Counted from the stretch's first letter, positions 38,436-49,001 are shown. The stretch is 64,000 bases of DNA from Legionella qingyii (GCF_003184185.1 NZ_QHJG01000021.1:150112-214111); one strand, 5' to 3'. Notes: generated from the letters alone by a model not told the origin. Numbers and translations: made by a program.

Positions 38436-40199
38436 ATGACTCATTCTTCGACATCTGAACGATCTTATTTCAAAAAGTCTCTGCACTTGCTGTCTGATTA
38501 TTTTTTAAATTCAAATGATAAATGGAAGGCATGGGCGTTATTTTTGGGTTGTGTTTTAAGTACATTAACAATGATTGGTCTTAGTTTTGTTTTAGGATGG
38601 TGGTGCTTTCCATATATTTTTGCCGCATTTATAGTTAAAGATACTGCTATTTTGTTAATGGGATTAGGGGCTGGTCTTTTAATTGCTGGTGCGATGGCTG
38701 GTTTTAATTATTTGACCAATTTTTTAAAAAATGAATTGTACATTAATTGGCGGTGCTGGTTAACTAAAAAAATAATCAATAAGTACTTGAATAACAATAC
38801 AAATTATCTGGAAATTTCCCGAATTTATAATGACATTGATAACCCGGAACAACGTATTCAAGAAGACATAGATAAAGTTGTTGATTCATTTCTGAACTTA
38901 TCTTTAGGGTTTATCGATAACCTTTCAAATCTGGTCATTTATACTGTACTTTTAAGTTTAGCAGGCGGCTCATTATCCATTATGCTTTTTGGGGGAACTA
39001 TAATAATCCCAGGATTTTTAGTATTGGTGGCACTGGGAGTAGGTATTGGAACTTCGCTCATCGGTTATTTTATAAATAGGTCTTTGCGCGAATCAACTAA
39101 TGAAGAGACAATTGCTCAATCCAATTTACGCTCTGATTTGCAACATATTAAAACGTTCTCTGAAGAAATCGCAATTGAACATGCGGAGAAATACTACCAA
39201 AACCGATTGGAGAAAGAGGTAGATGTATTAAATATAAAAACCAGAAAACGATTGTCCATTCAAAATGAAACCGCCTCATTTAATTTATTTAATGGGATAC
39301 TCCAGGCAATTATCCCAGTCATCGCGGCAGCACCTTTATATTTCACTGATCTTATTACTTTGGATGTATTTTATTCTGCAGGATATTATTTTTCCATGAT
39401 AACACGCTCTTTAAACTGGTTTATCAACTCTTTTGAAACGATTAATAAATTCCAAACGAGCTTAGGACGTATTGTAACGTTACAACAAACTTTGGATCAA
39501 AATAATGATGAATCCACCAAGAACATCATTCGCACTATAGGGCTTCAAAATAGAAACCTTATGGTACGAAATTTAGACCTTCACTTACACGGGAGTAATG
39601 AATTAGTCATTAAAGGTCTTAATTTACAATTTAAACCGGGAATTCATACTCTGATTCAAGCCCCTTCAGGAACAGGAAAAAGCAGTCTTTTTAAAGCAAT
39701 AGCAGGAACATGGTTATCCGGCGAGGGAGAAATTCTTATCCCCAATAGCCTGGAATCTGTTTATTTTTTACCACAAAAGCCCACTCTTCCAAATGACACT
39801 CTGAGGGCGGTACTCGCTTACCCTGATGCAAACTGTTCTTATTCTGATAGTGAATTGATTTCAGCTTTAAAAGCCGTAAATCTGGAATCACTTGCAGACA
39901 AATTGGATGAGCAAATTGGTTTTAAATCATTAGGTGAGCAACAACGAATTGCCTTTGCACGTGTATTACTCAGAAAACCCGACTGGATATTCCTGGATGA
40001 GGCCACCGCTTCTTTAGATGAACATGTGGAGGAGCACGTATATTGTCGACTCAAGGAACTTCTGCCAAATACTACAATCATTAGTATCGCGCATCGCTCT
40101 ACAGTGAGACATCATCATGATAATGTTTTATTTTTTAATGTGAACACTAAGAAAGAAGTCAAGGTTGAAGAAAAGCAAGCGGTATTAGGTGTCATATAG
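38436..40199 (+). CDS. ABC transporter, fused SbmA/BacA-like permease and ATPase
   Basis: The 587-residue product joins a membrane domain to an ATPase. The membrane part has about five to six helices and the family block INWRCWLTKKIINKYL, then YNDIDNPEQRIQEDID, as in SbmA/BacA and YddA proteins, which move peptides or very-long-chain lipids. The ATPase has Walker A APSGTGKSS (near residues 409-417), signature SLGEQQRIAF, Walker B WIFLDEATASLD and the switch His in SIAHR. An exporter or importer of peptide-like substrates is plausible. It converges with the efflux operon. Confidence 0.88.
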   Translation: MTHSSTSERSYFKKSLHLLSDYFLNSNDKWKAWALFLGCVLSTLTMIGLSFVLGWWCFPYIFAAFIVKDTAILLMGLGAGLLIAGAMAGFNYLTNFLKNELYINWRCWLTKKIINKYLNNNTNYLEISRIYNDIDNPEQRIQEDIDKVVDSFLNLSLGFIDNLSNLVIYTVLLSLAGGSLSIMLFGGTIIIPGFLVLVALGVGIGTSLIGYFINRSLRESTNEETIAQSNLRSDLQHIKTFSEEIAIEHAEKYYQNRLEKEVDVLNIKTRKRLSIQNETASFNLFNGILQAIIPVIAAAPLYFTDLITLDVFYSAGYYFSMITRSLNWFINSFETINKFQTSLGRIVTLQQTLDQNNDESTKNIIRTIGLQNRNLMVRNLDLHLHGSNELVIKGLNLQFKPGIHTLIQAPSGTGKSSLFKAIAGTWLSGEGEILIPNSLESVYFLPQKPTLPNDTLRAVLAYPDANCSYSDSELISALKAVNLESLADKLDEQIGFKSLGEQQRIAFARVLLRKPDWIFLDEATASLDEHVEEHVYCRLKELLPNTTIISIAHRSTVRHHHDNVLFFNVNTKKEVKVEEKQAVLGVI

Positions 40200-40222
40200 A
40201 ATAACCACCAAGATCGTGTTCA

Positions 40223-41587
40223 TTATTTTCGCGCGAAAGAGCCATAATTATATCCGGCAGCTAAATCCTGATACAGATTGACAATAGTAATTAATTGCTC
40301 CAGCTTGTGTTGGTTTACTTCAATAGCGAGTTGATCTAATTTGACTTTTTCTTCAATCAAAACAAGATGGCTGATAATTCCTCTTTGATATAAATTCTGA
40401 TTTAATCGATAAGCATTCCTTAGTTCGCGCTCTGCCCTCATTACATCATTAAGTCGCTTTGTATACAGTTCATGCGCGGATAAATCATTTGTTACATCTC
40501 TAAGTACTTTGCGTAAGGTATCAGTGTAACGGTAATAGGACGCTTTATTTAAGCCTTTGGCTTTTTGTAATTGGCCTATAGCAGATGCCCTTAAAAAAGG
40601 GACTTCAAGAATGGCCTGATTAAAATGAATCGCCTGGCCTAATTGCCCCCCATTGGCAACTTTAGCTATTTCACCACGTGCCATAGCTAAATTGATGGTG
40701 GGCAAGAAATGAGAAAAAGCGATACCAATTCCCGAATTGGCGGCACATAACTCTTGTGTTGCTTGCATCATGTCAGGGCGATTTTCAATAATAGTTAAGG
40801 GAAGAGCACCAATAATCATTTGTTGGCTATTTAAGTCTCTAAAGTGCCGTTGCATCGGAAATCCCCCTGGATTTTCATTCAGTAAATAATGCAAAGCATT
40901 TTCGCTAACCACGATATTTTGTTGCACTATTCGTTCTTTAGCCTGGATTAATGAACGCTCTGTTTTGGCAAGTTCTAATTGAGTTCGTGCAAATAACCCA
41001 CCTTGATACATCGCTTGAGTAATAGTAATTAATTGAGACAGATCATTCGCCAAAGAATGTAACAAACTTAATTGTTCCATTTGGCTTTGATAATTAAAGT
41101 AAGTGCTGGCAATCTGATTTATCACAGCCAGTCGAACGCCATAATACATTGCTTTTGTTGCTTTTAATTCATATTTGGCTCTCTGTTGTTCTTTAATCTG
41201 TTTAAAGATATTAATGGTATAAGATGGAACAACTGTAAGTAGAACGCCAGGAAAACCTAAATAAGGGAAGGAAGAATAACCTGCATTCCCCGTGGCTTCA
41301 GGAATCCAATTCAGTTGTACGCGCTTTAATTCACCTTGCGCTGCTTGAATATGAGCCATAGCGACTTTCACATCGTTATTATTGACCAGGCCTTTGTCAA
41401 TTAGTGAATTTAAATTAGGGTCTTTAAATTGTTTCCACCATGGAAAACAAGGCAGGTTTTCATCGGAATTTATGAATTTAGAATCTTTGACAGTCCATTG
41501 ATTAGGAGTAAGTAACGGCTTAGAGGTATGCTGAGTACAGGAATTCAACATGAAACCTAAAATCAGTAAGCCAATCATCCTAATCAA
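40223..41587 (-). CDS. Outer-membrane efflux lipoprotein, NodT/TolC type
   Basis: It forms the outer-membrane duct of a tripartite efflux pump. The product is about 454 residues with a lipoprotein signal ending LNSC. The repeated coiled-coil outer-membrane efflux domain shows NDVKVAMAHIQAAQGELKR and AYRLNQNLYQRGIIS-type repeats. A TTG start at 41587 is chosen because GGAG lies six bases upstream and the codon sits one base after the preceding stop; an ATG nine bases later is the alternative. It is the last gene of the FUSC/HlyD operon, two members of which are broken. Confidence 0.83.
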   Translation of the reverse strand: MIRMIGLLILGFMLNSCTQHTSKPLLTPNQWTVKDSKFINSDENLPCFPWWKQFKDPNLNSLIDKGLVNNNDVKVAMAHIQAAQGELKRVQLNWIPEATGNAGYSSFPYLGFPGVLLTVVPSYTINIFKQIKEQQRAKYELKATKAMYYGVRLAVINQIASTYFNYQSQMEQLSLLHSLANDLSQLITITQAMYQGGLFARTQLELAKTERSLIQAKERIVQQNIVVSENALHYLLNENPGGFPMQRHFRDLNSQQMIIGALPLTIIENRPDMMQATQELCAANSGIGIAFSHFLPTINLAMARGEIAKVANGGQLGQAIHFNQAILEVPFLRASAIGQLQKAKGLNKASYYRYTDTLRKVLRDVTNDLSAHELYTKRLNDVMRAERELRNAYRLNQNLYQRGIISHLVLIEEKVKLDQLAIEVNQHKLEQLITIVNLYQDLAAGYNYGSFARK

Positions 41588-41588
41588 T

Positions 41589-42434
41589 TTATTCTCCAAT
41601 ATATTTAATTCTTTGGCTTTGATTTATCCGAGTAAGTTGTTCCAGTATTGTCCGCGTTTCTATTTTTAGTACTTCATTCCTATGCGCTCCTAAAACAAAT
41701 AGCCTTCGGATGTTATGATATGCTTGTTGGACTACAGAGCCAAAAGAGTCCAATTCATTTGCAAAATTCACATCTAAATCACGCTCATGTTTCGCTGCAT
41801 CAACAAAAGCATATAAATCCAACATACTGGTGTTCAGTACAATACTTTCTTTTAAATAATGACTATCTCGTAATGGTTTTTGAGTTACTATATCAAAGAG
41901 TTTATTCAAATGAGTAATAATTCTTTTTTGTAAATCAATATAAAATTTTCTCGATAATTGGCTATTGTGAAATACCAATGTTTCAAATAGATAACAAAGT
42001 AAAAATGCGACAATTGTCGATAATAAATAGTCAAAAAAGAAATTAGGAACAGCATAATTATTTCTACCATAATAATCTGAGCCTAATGAAGTTAAAGTCA
42101 CAGTGAAAATAGTAGGAAATGCATAACGTTTTCCTAAAGAAAAGTAAGCCATGAATACAATAAAAGGAATAATAATCAGGATAAAACGAAAATCAATTTG
42201 CCCTATAACCCATAAAATATAAGACAAAAGTAATCCAAACACCGCCCCCCAAAAACGATGGATCGTGCGTTGCAAACTTGCACCTCTATCAAATCCCGCG
42301 TAAATCATCATTACAGCAAAACCAATCCATCCAGCATGTGAATATCCTAAAAGACTTTGAATTGCCAATGCAGTTGAGAAAACGAGACAAATTTGTAATG
42401 CTCTTGTTTTTCGATAATCTACAATTTTAAACAT
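41589..42434 (-). CDS. FUSC-family inner-membrane protein (second half-gene)
   Basis: FUSC proteins resemble AaeB/FusC transporters of aromatic acids. The 281-residue product begins MFKIVDYRKTRALQICLVFS. It has about five to six helices, including HAGWIGFAVMMIYAGFDRGASLQRTIHRFWGAVFGLLLSY-type segments given here in shortened form: GASLQRTIHRFWGAVFG is the conserved family block. A cytosolic helical tail follows. It overlaps the end of the first FUSC gene by 16 bases. Single-chain homologues are about twice this length, so the two genes together may equal one full transporter. Confidence 0.8.
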   Translation of the reverse strand: MFKIVDYRKTRALQICLVFSTALAIQSLLGYSHAGWIGFAVMMIYAGFDRGASLQRTIHRFWGAVFGLLLSYILWVIGQIDFRFILIIIPFIVFMAYFSLGKRYAFPTIFTVTLTSLGSDYYGRNNYAVPNFFFDYLLSTIVAFLLCYLFETLVFHNSQLSRKFYIDLQKRIITHLNKLFDIVTQKPLRDSHYLKESIVLNTSMLDLYAFVDAAKHERDLDVNFANELDSFGSVVQQAYHNIRRLFVLGAHRNEVLKIETRTILEQLTRINQSQRIKYIGE

Positions 42435-43322
42435 AGATAATTCCAAGAAGATATAAGCTTATTTAAAATGCTCCACGGCGTTTGTACCAACTCACACGGT
42501 TGTTCTTTTTCAATCGCACGTTTAAAAATATGAAGCTTTTCTATAAATAAATTGATTTTTTCACGTTCCAATACGATAGTTTCTGACTCAATAACACAAA
42601 CTATTAAATGCAATTGATTAATAAGTAAATTAATTTTCCAGATGGAGCGAAGAGGAAACGTTTTAGGTAGCATCGCGGCATAACGTACTAAATGGGTTGT
42701 GTGGCCTCTAACTGGATTAAAAATGATATTCTTACGTACAACCATTAAGGATAAATGCTCAATAATCTGGGAAATCAGTAATATCAAAGCCCTTAACCAT
42801 AAGCGATAATAATAACTCCTGGGAAAAAAAGCTAATGCAGCAAAAACGATTGCCATTGCTATAAAGGTATTCAAACAATTATTTAAAATTGCATAAAAAC
42901 TGGTATTTATATCTTTATACAGCAGAGAATAGGCTCCCAAACTTAAGGCAACCGGTGCAATTACAATCGTATGCAACCTGCTCTTAATAGCCACCATATA
43001 CAAAAAGAAAGAATAGAAAAAAGCAAAAACAGGAAAAAAAGGTGTAATTGACAAAATATCAAAAAGAAAAGCGCTAATAACAGCCCACCAAATACAATAA
43101 AAAAGCAGCAAATTTTTTCTCTTTATCGTATCACCTACTACCTTCAGCAGCCATAGCTGTAATCGGAATGTAAAAATAATAAAAATAGGGATTAGGAATG
43201 GAAAAAATAAAATTAACTGCAAAAAGAATAAGCAAAACATAAGTAACTTTCACTCCATTAACGCGATGATTTCCATAGGGATCGTAGTCTTCAATGATGC
43301 GAATTAGTTTCGATATAAACAT
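42419..43322 (-). pseudogene. FUSC-family inner-membrane protein (first half-gene), frameshifted
   Basis: The first frame starts MFISKLIRIIEDYDPYGNHR and runs through PNPYFYYFYIPITAMAAEG, a typical FUSC N-terminus, but reaches TGA at 43131. The natural continuation, VGDTIKRKNLLLFYCIWWAV, lies in the +1 frame, so a single-base change between about 43134 and 43145 breaks the gene. The remainder is open to 42419 with about five more helices. GGAG lies nine bases before the ATG, which overlaps the hlyD end. A downstream restart in the second frame is possible, but would lack the N-terminus. Confidence 0.75.
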
Positions 43323-44302
43323 AAGCACTCGCACCAGGATGTAATGGATATTTAGGATCTGGATCAATAATCTCTATTTGAATTGGAAAGCGTTGTGGCT
43401 CCAATAACCATTGATTGTTGCTGCTAACCATTTGCTGTTGTGTTCGTGGATCCGTGATTTGTCGGTCTGCTGCCCATATCGTGTTGACTACCCTGCCATG
43501 GAAAATTTTATTGAAATAATACATCCGAAGCATGATATAAACTTTATCCCCAGGTCTTACTTTACGCAGATCAGTTTCATATAAATTGGCTTGTATCCAC
43601 CATTTTGATGGTATCGATAAAGGAAAATAATGGTTTGTGTATTTTTACAGGTGTCCCTGGCCCAATATAAAGATTATCGACTACTCCATCTGTAGGTGCT
43701 CTGACAATAGTCAAATCAAGATTTACTTTAGCATTGTGCTTTTCTGCTTTGAGGGCTTTAATTAATTTTCTTTGTTGGATTATTTGCTGATCTTCAATCG
43801 CAATTTGCTTTTTAAGTGAATCCATTTTGTTTTGAATTGAATGTAAATCATAATCAAGCTTCCGTACTTCAAGTTTTGATAGAGCTTCGCGTACACTAGG
43901 TGCTTTTTTTAATTGATATTCAAATCGAGATTTTTCATACTCAAATTTGGCTGCATCCAATAATGTTTCTGTTTTTTGTGTTTGCCGCTCAATTACTTTT
44001 ATACGCTCTAGCGCTTCTTCATATCTTGCTTTCGCCGAATCATAAGCTAAAAGGTATGGTTTCCGATAGACTTCGAATAAGGGTTGATCTTTTTTTACAG
44101 CACTTCCATTTTGAACATAGATTTTTGTAATAAAACCGGAAACATCTGCAGCAATTGGCGTAACATTAGTAACTACAAAGGCATGACTTGTAAAAGGAAT
44201 TAAATAGGAAAGGATATGGTAAATACCAATTAAGATGCTCAATACAATTACAATAACGGGTAAATTAATCTCCTTTTTTGAGACTTTAAATATCCTTTTC
44301 AT
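43291..44302 (-). pseudogene. HlyD-family periplasmic adaptor, frameshifted
   Basis: It would link the inner-membrane FUSC transporter to the outer-membrane duct. The N-terminal frame has a membrane anchor, the lipoyl-like half motif YVQNGSAVKKDQPLFEVY, a coiled coil, and VRAPTDGVVDNLYIGPG. It then stops at 43577. Skipping one base in the four-A run at 43603-43606 gives WWIQANLYETDLRKVRPGDK and continues open to 43291, exactly as in intact homologues. Both halves look conserved, so the break is probably recent. AAAGGA precedes the ATG at 44302. Confidence 0.8.
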
Positions 44303-44551
44303 GAGTTCCTTTATTCATCGATTAATTTTGTTTTACTGAATATTTTATTATGACTAACCTACAATATATTGAATTTTTCTCAAAATTGTAAAAAATGAAT
44401 CAGAGCTACAAGTGTAGCGAAATCTTTCTCCATCTTTCAACAGATTTAGTTGAGTTTAAGGATACTAAAGGGGCGTGTGGGATATTAATATTTCCTACAA
44501 TACCATATGATAATAAGATTCAACTTGAGAAGTTGTCATGGAGAATCAAGA

Positions 44552-44875
44552 ATGAACGAGAAACTTGATATTGCAACGGTCGAAGTTACCGTGGTACGAA
44601 TTTACACTTTGGAACGAGCTGATAATGTCCCTATCATTCTAAATTACTTACAAAATGAGGCTAAAATTCGGGGAATTAGTGTTTTTCGTGCTATAAGTGG
44701 TTTTAGTGGGGAAACAGGCATCCATAACGATTCATTTTTGGATGTATCGTTCTCTCTACCGCTCATTATCGAGTTTTTTGATCATCCAGAAAAAATTACT
44801 GCGGCTTTAGAATTCTTAATTACTATAATAAAAAAAGAACATTTGATTTTCTTCCCCGCCCGAGCAAATGCCTAA
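44552..44875 (+). CDS. DUF190 family, PII-like protein
   Basis: The 107-residue product matches DUF190, a small alpha/beta fold related to PII signalling proteins. Supporting segments are VTVVRIYTLERAD near the N-terminus, then RGISVFRAISGFSGETGIH and LPLIIEFFDHPEKI. GGAG lies about nine bases before the ATG at 44552; a longer frame from 44507 has no support. It is divergent from the broken efflux operon. The ligand and role are unknown. Confidence 0.78.
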   Translation: MNEKLDIATVEVTVVRIYTLERADNVPIILNYLQNEAKIRGISVFRAISGFSGETGIHNDSFLDVSFSLPLIIEFFDHPEKITAALEFLITIIKKEHLIFFPARANA

Positions 44876-44943
44876 TATCATGTTTCCTATGGAATATTAT
44901 TTATCTTAGGTTATGGGGATGAGCATCGATTATGTTTGGATAT

Positions 44944-46857
44944 CTACAACAAATCGTTACCTAAAACAGATATCTCGTGCCCATGTTCTTTTCTGTTCTT
45001 TGGCTCTCTAAGTGGTTGCTGTTTTGCAGCAAATAAATTCGATAATTCCTTCATTAATAAACGTACTTCACGCTTGTTCGGCTGTTTGTGATTTTGTTTT
45101 TCTTGGCTTATCTCATATTCTTCAGCCTTAAATTGATTTTTTATATGAATTTTAACACGTGTATCCAGAGAGGATATACGGTCAATTTGACCTATTCCCT
45201 GATTTACAAGCTCTCGATACTCACCTACAAGTCCGTCGACTTTAATTTTCAAATTAGCAGCATCATCTATCATTTTTGCTGTCTCGGTTTTAAAACAAGT
45301 AAAGAACCGAGCTAGAAAATTGCTAATTTTCACAAAATAACCGTTATGAATTCTAATAAATTCACTCAAGAATTGACTCTTTTGTTGAACTTCATGGAGG
45401 AACATTGAATTTTCTTTTACTTTAGCAAGTAACTTATAACTGGCTTGTACCGCTTGCTTCATTTCATCATTTGCTTTTTGAAAAGCAGCGAGTAGTTCCA
45501 AATTTTCATTCGCGATGAACGATTTTAATCCTTCATCTTGATTAAAAAAACGATTATTTATAATAGCAATTTGCTGTTCTTTTTTCTTTAATTTGCTTTC
45601 TAAATCCAACAAACATAATTTTGTCATCTCTTTAAATTCTGTCTTGCACAAACTATCCAAGGTAGCGGGAAGAGAGGTTTCAATCATGTTTTGCAATTTT
45701 TGTGGGGTGGCTGTTCGATAAACCAATTTTATTGGTGTAGCCGCCCAACTGACACCTTGCATCACTTCTGAAGACAGATCGGGAGATTCGTCCATATCTT
45801 TTAATTGTTTTATGTTTTCAATTAATTTTTGTTTTCGATGTTCCTCTGAGTTTTCTAAAAGTACGTTCAATGACTGTTCTTTTTTTTCAATAAACTCTAA
45901 AAAATATTGTCTTCCAGTGATTTTCAGATCATTTTCTTCCGCAGCTACAAGAAGTGCCCTCACTACCTCTATTTTTTCTTCAAGTTCTGCTTTTTTACTT
46001 CTAAGTTCGATCAAGTTAAAAATACCTGCAGAAACTTTTTCCATATCTGCTTCAAGTGCAGAAAGACTCTCAAGAATGTTTCGTCCTGAAGTTTGTAATT
46101 TAGGGCTTGTTGGAGCAAATCGCATAAAGTCATATGGGGCATTTTTTCTTTGCAGTTTTGCATTAATTACAGGGTTAACGCCGATAACCTTAAGATATCG
46201 TTTGGCAAAGAGCTCTTTCGCGGGTTTTAAAGGATCGGGAGCGATACTTTGAGCTGCATTTAATAATTGTTCTGGCTGTGTTAATTGCGCCATTCGCTCT
46301 TCTATTTTTAGCAAAAAAAGATCTATCTTGGGCTTGATTTTGTTAAGATCTATAACTACAAAAAGCACTTTCGCCGCCCAACTACTTTCTATTTCGGCAA
46401 TTGCGAGTTTAATGATGTGGAATAACATACCTGCAGAAAGAAGAAACGTTTTATATTGATTCTTATCCGTAAAAGGAACACTGTTTAAAGCGAATAATTT
46501 TTCAATATTTCCAATTAAAGCGAAGATATTTTCCTTAGTATTCGTTTTCCAATTCTCATATAAGGTGGATATGATTTCACTGGACTGAGTCAGCAAAGCT
46601 TTTTCTTTTGCAGCTGTTTCTGGTAGTTGTGCAATTGCTTCATCGATAAATAGCTTGACAAAAACCGCGATTCCCCATGAGCGTTTACCATATTGATCAA
46701 ATTCCTTATATTTTGTCTGCACACTTGCTTTGATGGCGTCAAGATTATCTACTGAGTTCACGTAATCAAATATAAGCAACGCTGATTCCAGGATATTCTG
46801 CTCAGCATCCGATTTGCTCCCACGCCATTCTTTAAAACGTTCAATTTTACTCAGCAT
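44944..46857 (-). CDS. Large hypothetical helical protein, possible effector
   Basis: The 637-residue product is not recognised. It is almost entirely helical, with strong coiled-coil character near residues 270-350 and 430-470 (runs rich in Glu, Lys and Leu). The PTSPKLQTSGRNILESLSALE segment marks a hinge-like region. The C-terminus is polar and charged (KNRKEHGHEISVLGND). There is no signal peptide or clear membrane span. A GAG lies five bases before the ATG; a GTG two codons upstream is the alternative. Size, helicity and lack of bacterial homologues known to me suggest a Dot/Icm effector or structural protein, by inference only. Confidence 0.65.
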   Translation of the reverse strand: MLSKIERFKEWRGSKSDAEQNILESALLIFDYVNSVDNLDAIKASVQTKYKEFDQYGKRSWGIAVFVKLFIDEAIAQLPETAAKEKALLTQSSEIISTLYENWKTNTKENIFALIGNIEKLFALNSVPFTDKNQYKTFLLSAGMLFHIIKLAIAEIESSWAAKVLFVVIDLNKIKPKIDLFLLKIEERMAQLTQPEQLLNAAQSIAPDPLKPAKELFAKRYLKVIGVNPVINAKLQRKNAPYDFMRFAPTSPKLQTSGRNILESLSALEADMEKVSAGIFNLIELRSKKAELEEKIEVVRALLVAAEENDLKITGRQYFLEFIEKKEQSLNVLLENSEEHRKQKLIENIKQLKDMDESPDLSSEVMQGVSWAATPIKLVYRTATPQKLQNMIETSLPATLDSLCKTEFKEMTKLCLLDLESKLKKKEQQIAIINNRFFNQDEGLKSFIANENLELLAAFQKANDEMKQAVQASYKLLAKVKENSMFLHEVQQKSQFLSEFIRIHNGYFVKISNFLARFFTCFKTETAKMIDDAANLKIKVDGLVGEYRELVNQGIGQIDRISSLDTRVKIHIKNQFKAEEYEISQEKQNHKQPNKREVRLLMKELSNLFAAKQQPLREPKNRKEHGHEISVLGNDLL

Positions 46858-47038
46858 AGTCACTCAATGAGTTAATTAATCAATTACTGAAAATTCATTC
46901 TACAAAAACACAGATCAAAATAAAACCATGATATCTATCAATTATTCAAATAATAAATCTCCAAAATGAGTACAAAGAAAAAAATGCAAGTTTATTTAAA
47001 ATCAGCTATCCTAAATTCATATACTTATGGAGAAAAAA

Positions 47039-48154
47039 ATGCCATCAAAAAAAGGAATCTATCTCTTTGCCCTAATTGGCTTACTCCTTGGTTTTACTCT
47101 TGACGGATTAATCCGCAATGAAATTACAAAAGTATTCAATTATGCCTTGATCGGCCTTTTTGCCCTTTTATATGCACTGGCATATAATGAAAAAAACTGC
47201 TTCCGTTTAATTACAAGTAGCTTCATTGTCGCTCTTTTTTTATCTTTACCCCTGCTCCCCTTGGAAGCGCACTTTACATCGATACATCTTGAACACTGGT
47301 TTACATTTCTTTGCGCCTTCCCACTCTTTGCCTATGTGGGGCATTCGTTCCACTATGCGTACCATCATGATAATACATGGCGTATCAGTTATAACAGTTT
47401 ATTTGCTGCTGTATGGAATACCATTCCCCTGCTTTTTGTGGCTTCTTTGTTTTCAGCTTTAGCCAATCTGCTGATTCTATTAGGCGCCTTTATTTTCTAC
47501 ACGGTAGGTAATGATTTCTTATGGAATTTATATTCTGAAAATTTACATTTTCAATTGATTTCCCACACCACTTTGTTTTTTATAGGATTAGGAGTTGGCC
47601 AGCAAAATATCAAAATTATCTATAACTTACGCTTTTTACTGTTAAGAATGATGTACTACCTACTCCCTTTCTTAGCATTGATTAGTACTGTGTATTTTAT
47701 TCTTTATTTGAGCCACTCCATAGGTGGTGGTGAAGAATACATCAATCCATTATTTATTTTAATACCACTCACTGCTTTGGGAATTATATTTTTTAATGCC
47801 TACTTCCAAGATGGGAGTATAGAGTCAGGGGCTCCATCCTGGCTTAAATTGTTATTACGTATTTATCGTGTGATTTTGTTCCTTTTAGTTTTAATGATGA
47901 CTTATAAAGTTTTCCAATCTTATTCGGTGGACGTTAATGTGGTCATTTGCATCATCACTGGAATCTTATTCAGCTTAACTTATGCGATTACAGCCTGGTT
48001 TCCTGAAACTATGGAACAAAAATGGGTACGGATAGGCAACATTAGTTCTGCATTGTACTTCATAATTATTCTCTTTTTGCTCAACATTCCATATATGCCT
48101 ATAGTCTTTCAGGTAGGTGCTCAACCCAGTCTAATAACAATAATCGCTCCGTAG
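47039..48154 (+). CDS. Multispanning membrane protein, DUF4153-like
   Basis: The 371-residue product has about 10-11 predicted transmembrane helices and short loops. PLFAYVGHSFHYAYHHDNTW and NSLFAAVWNTIPLLFVASLFS resemble DUF4153 membrane proteins, an assignment from memory with moderate confidence. GGAG sits six bases before the ATG at 47039; an ATG 12 bases upstream would overlap that site. It is monocistronic and converges with the lipid cluster. Function unknown. Confidence 0.7.
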   Translation: MPSKKGIYLFALIGLLLGFTLDGLIRNEITKVFNYALIGLFALLYALAYNEKNCFRLITSSFIVALFLSLPLLPLEAHFTSIHLEHWFTFLCAFPLFAYVGHSFHYAYHHDNTWRISYNSLFAAVWNTIPLLFVASLFSALANLLILLGAFIFYTVGNDFLWNLYSENLHFQLISHTTLFFIGLGVGQQNIKIIYNLRFLLLRMMYYLLPFLALISTVYFILYLSHSIGGGEEYINPLFILIPLTALGIIFFNAYFQDGSIESGAPSWLKLLLRIYRVILFLLVLMMTYKVFQSYSVDVNVVICIITGILFSLTYAITAWFPETMEQKWVRIGNISSALYFIIILFLLNIPYMPIVFQVGAQPSLITIIAP

Positions 48155-48200
48155 AAAAAGAACCTCGCATGGATGAAACCTTATTCGCTTATCTGCCATT

Positions 48201-48917
48201 TTATTGCACATCAGGAATGGGCCTGATATTTCCAAATCGAGAATTTTCCTCAACCATCTGATTGACAAAGGTATTCCCATAACCAATCCAACACCCTTTT
48301 TTAATTGTCGTTCCTGGACCAATAGTTGTAGCCATGCCTATAAAGACATTATCTTCAATGATTACAGGAGCTAGAAAAAGTAAGTTACCTACGTCGGAGT
48401 GACAGCTAATTGAAACCTGGCTCCCAAGAGTGACATTTTTTCCTATGGTAATTAATGGACAATCAACAAAATCTATATCAAAAGAATTTACAATTTGAAA
48501 GGAAACTTTGGCTCCCAGCGCACGCCAATAAAAAAACTTGGTAATGTTAAATGTTTGCAATAAAGGGGTCAAACCAACCACTTTAGCAGAACGAGCCAAA
48601 GCAAAATGACAAAACCAAGCAACAGTCATTCGATTCATTTCTCGTTTATAACGGCCGGGCTTTAAACGAGGTAAACACAATCTAATTGCTGCAATAATAG
48701 CGATAAAAGAAGCAAATAATATAAAGGGGGCTAAAGGAAGAACCAACCAGGTGTATTCATAACCATGATAAATAAATAAGCCCGTTAAACTAAAAGCGGC
48801 AACAGCGGGCATCAAACTAAATAAGAGTGATACTATATCAATAATGATGAGCATCGATGATGTCAATTCAGTCTTTACTGGGGTCTTTTTTGACTTGGTT
48901 TTATTCTTCTCAGTCAT
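48201..48917 (-). CDS. Membrane-anchored hexapeptide-repeat acyltransferase
   Basis: Left-handed beta-helix proteins of this type transfer acyl groups from CoA or ACP donors. The 238-residue product has two N-terminal transmembrane helices (about residues 20-75). From about residue 140 it shows hexapeptide-type repeats: ITIGKNVTLGSQVSISCHSD, then VIIEDNVFIGMATTIGPGTT and IKKGCWIGYGN. It is similar to the C-terminal part of some peptide-synthetase-linked acyltransferases. GAGGA precedes the ATG. As the last gene of the leftward arm of the biosynthetic cluster it may acylate the final product, by inference. Confidence 0.8.
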   Translation of the reverse strand: MTEKNKTKSKKTPVKTELTSSMLIIIDIVSLLFSLMPAVAAFSLTGLFIYHGYEYTWLVLPLAPFILFASFIAIIAAIRLCLPRLKPGRYKREMNRMTVAWFCHFALARSAKVVGLTPLLQTFNITKFFYWRALGAKVSFQIVNSFDIDFVDCPLITIGKNVTLGSQVSISCHSDVGNLLFLAPVIIEDNVFIGMATTIGPGTTIKKGCWIGYGNTFVNQMVEENSRFGNIRPIPDVQ

Positions 48918-49001
48918 AATATGATGTTCCTCTTTGATAACAGCCTGGTCGAAGGCGAAACGATAACAAAACTATTGAGCGCTATGCGGAACCAATGTAA
49001 T

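Noticed and set aside
42419..42446. Overlap of the two FUSC genes as a third frameshift
   Set aside because: The second gene has its own ATG with a plausible ribosome site and a sensible N-terminus, so two naturally separate genes are more likely than a broken single gene.
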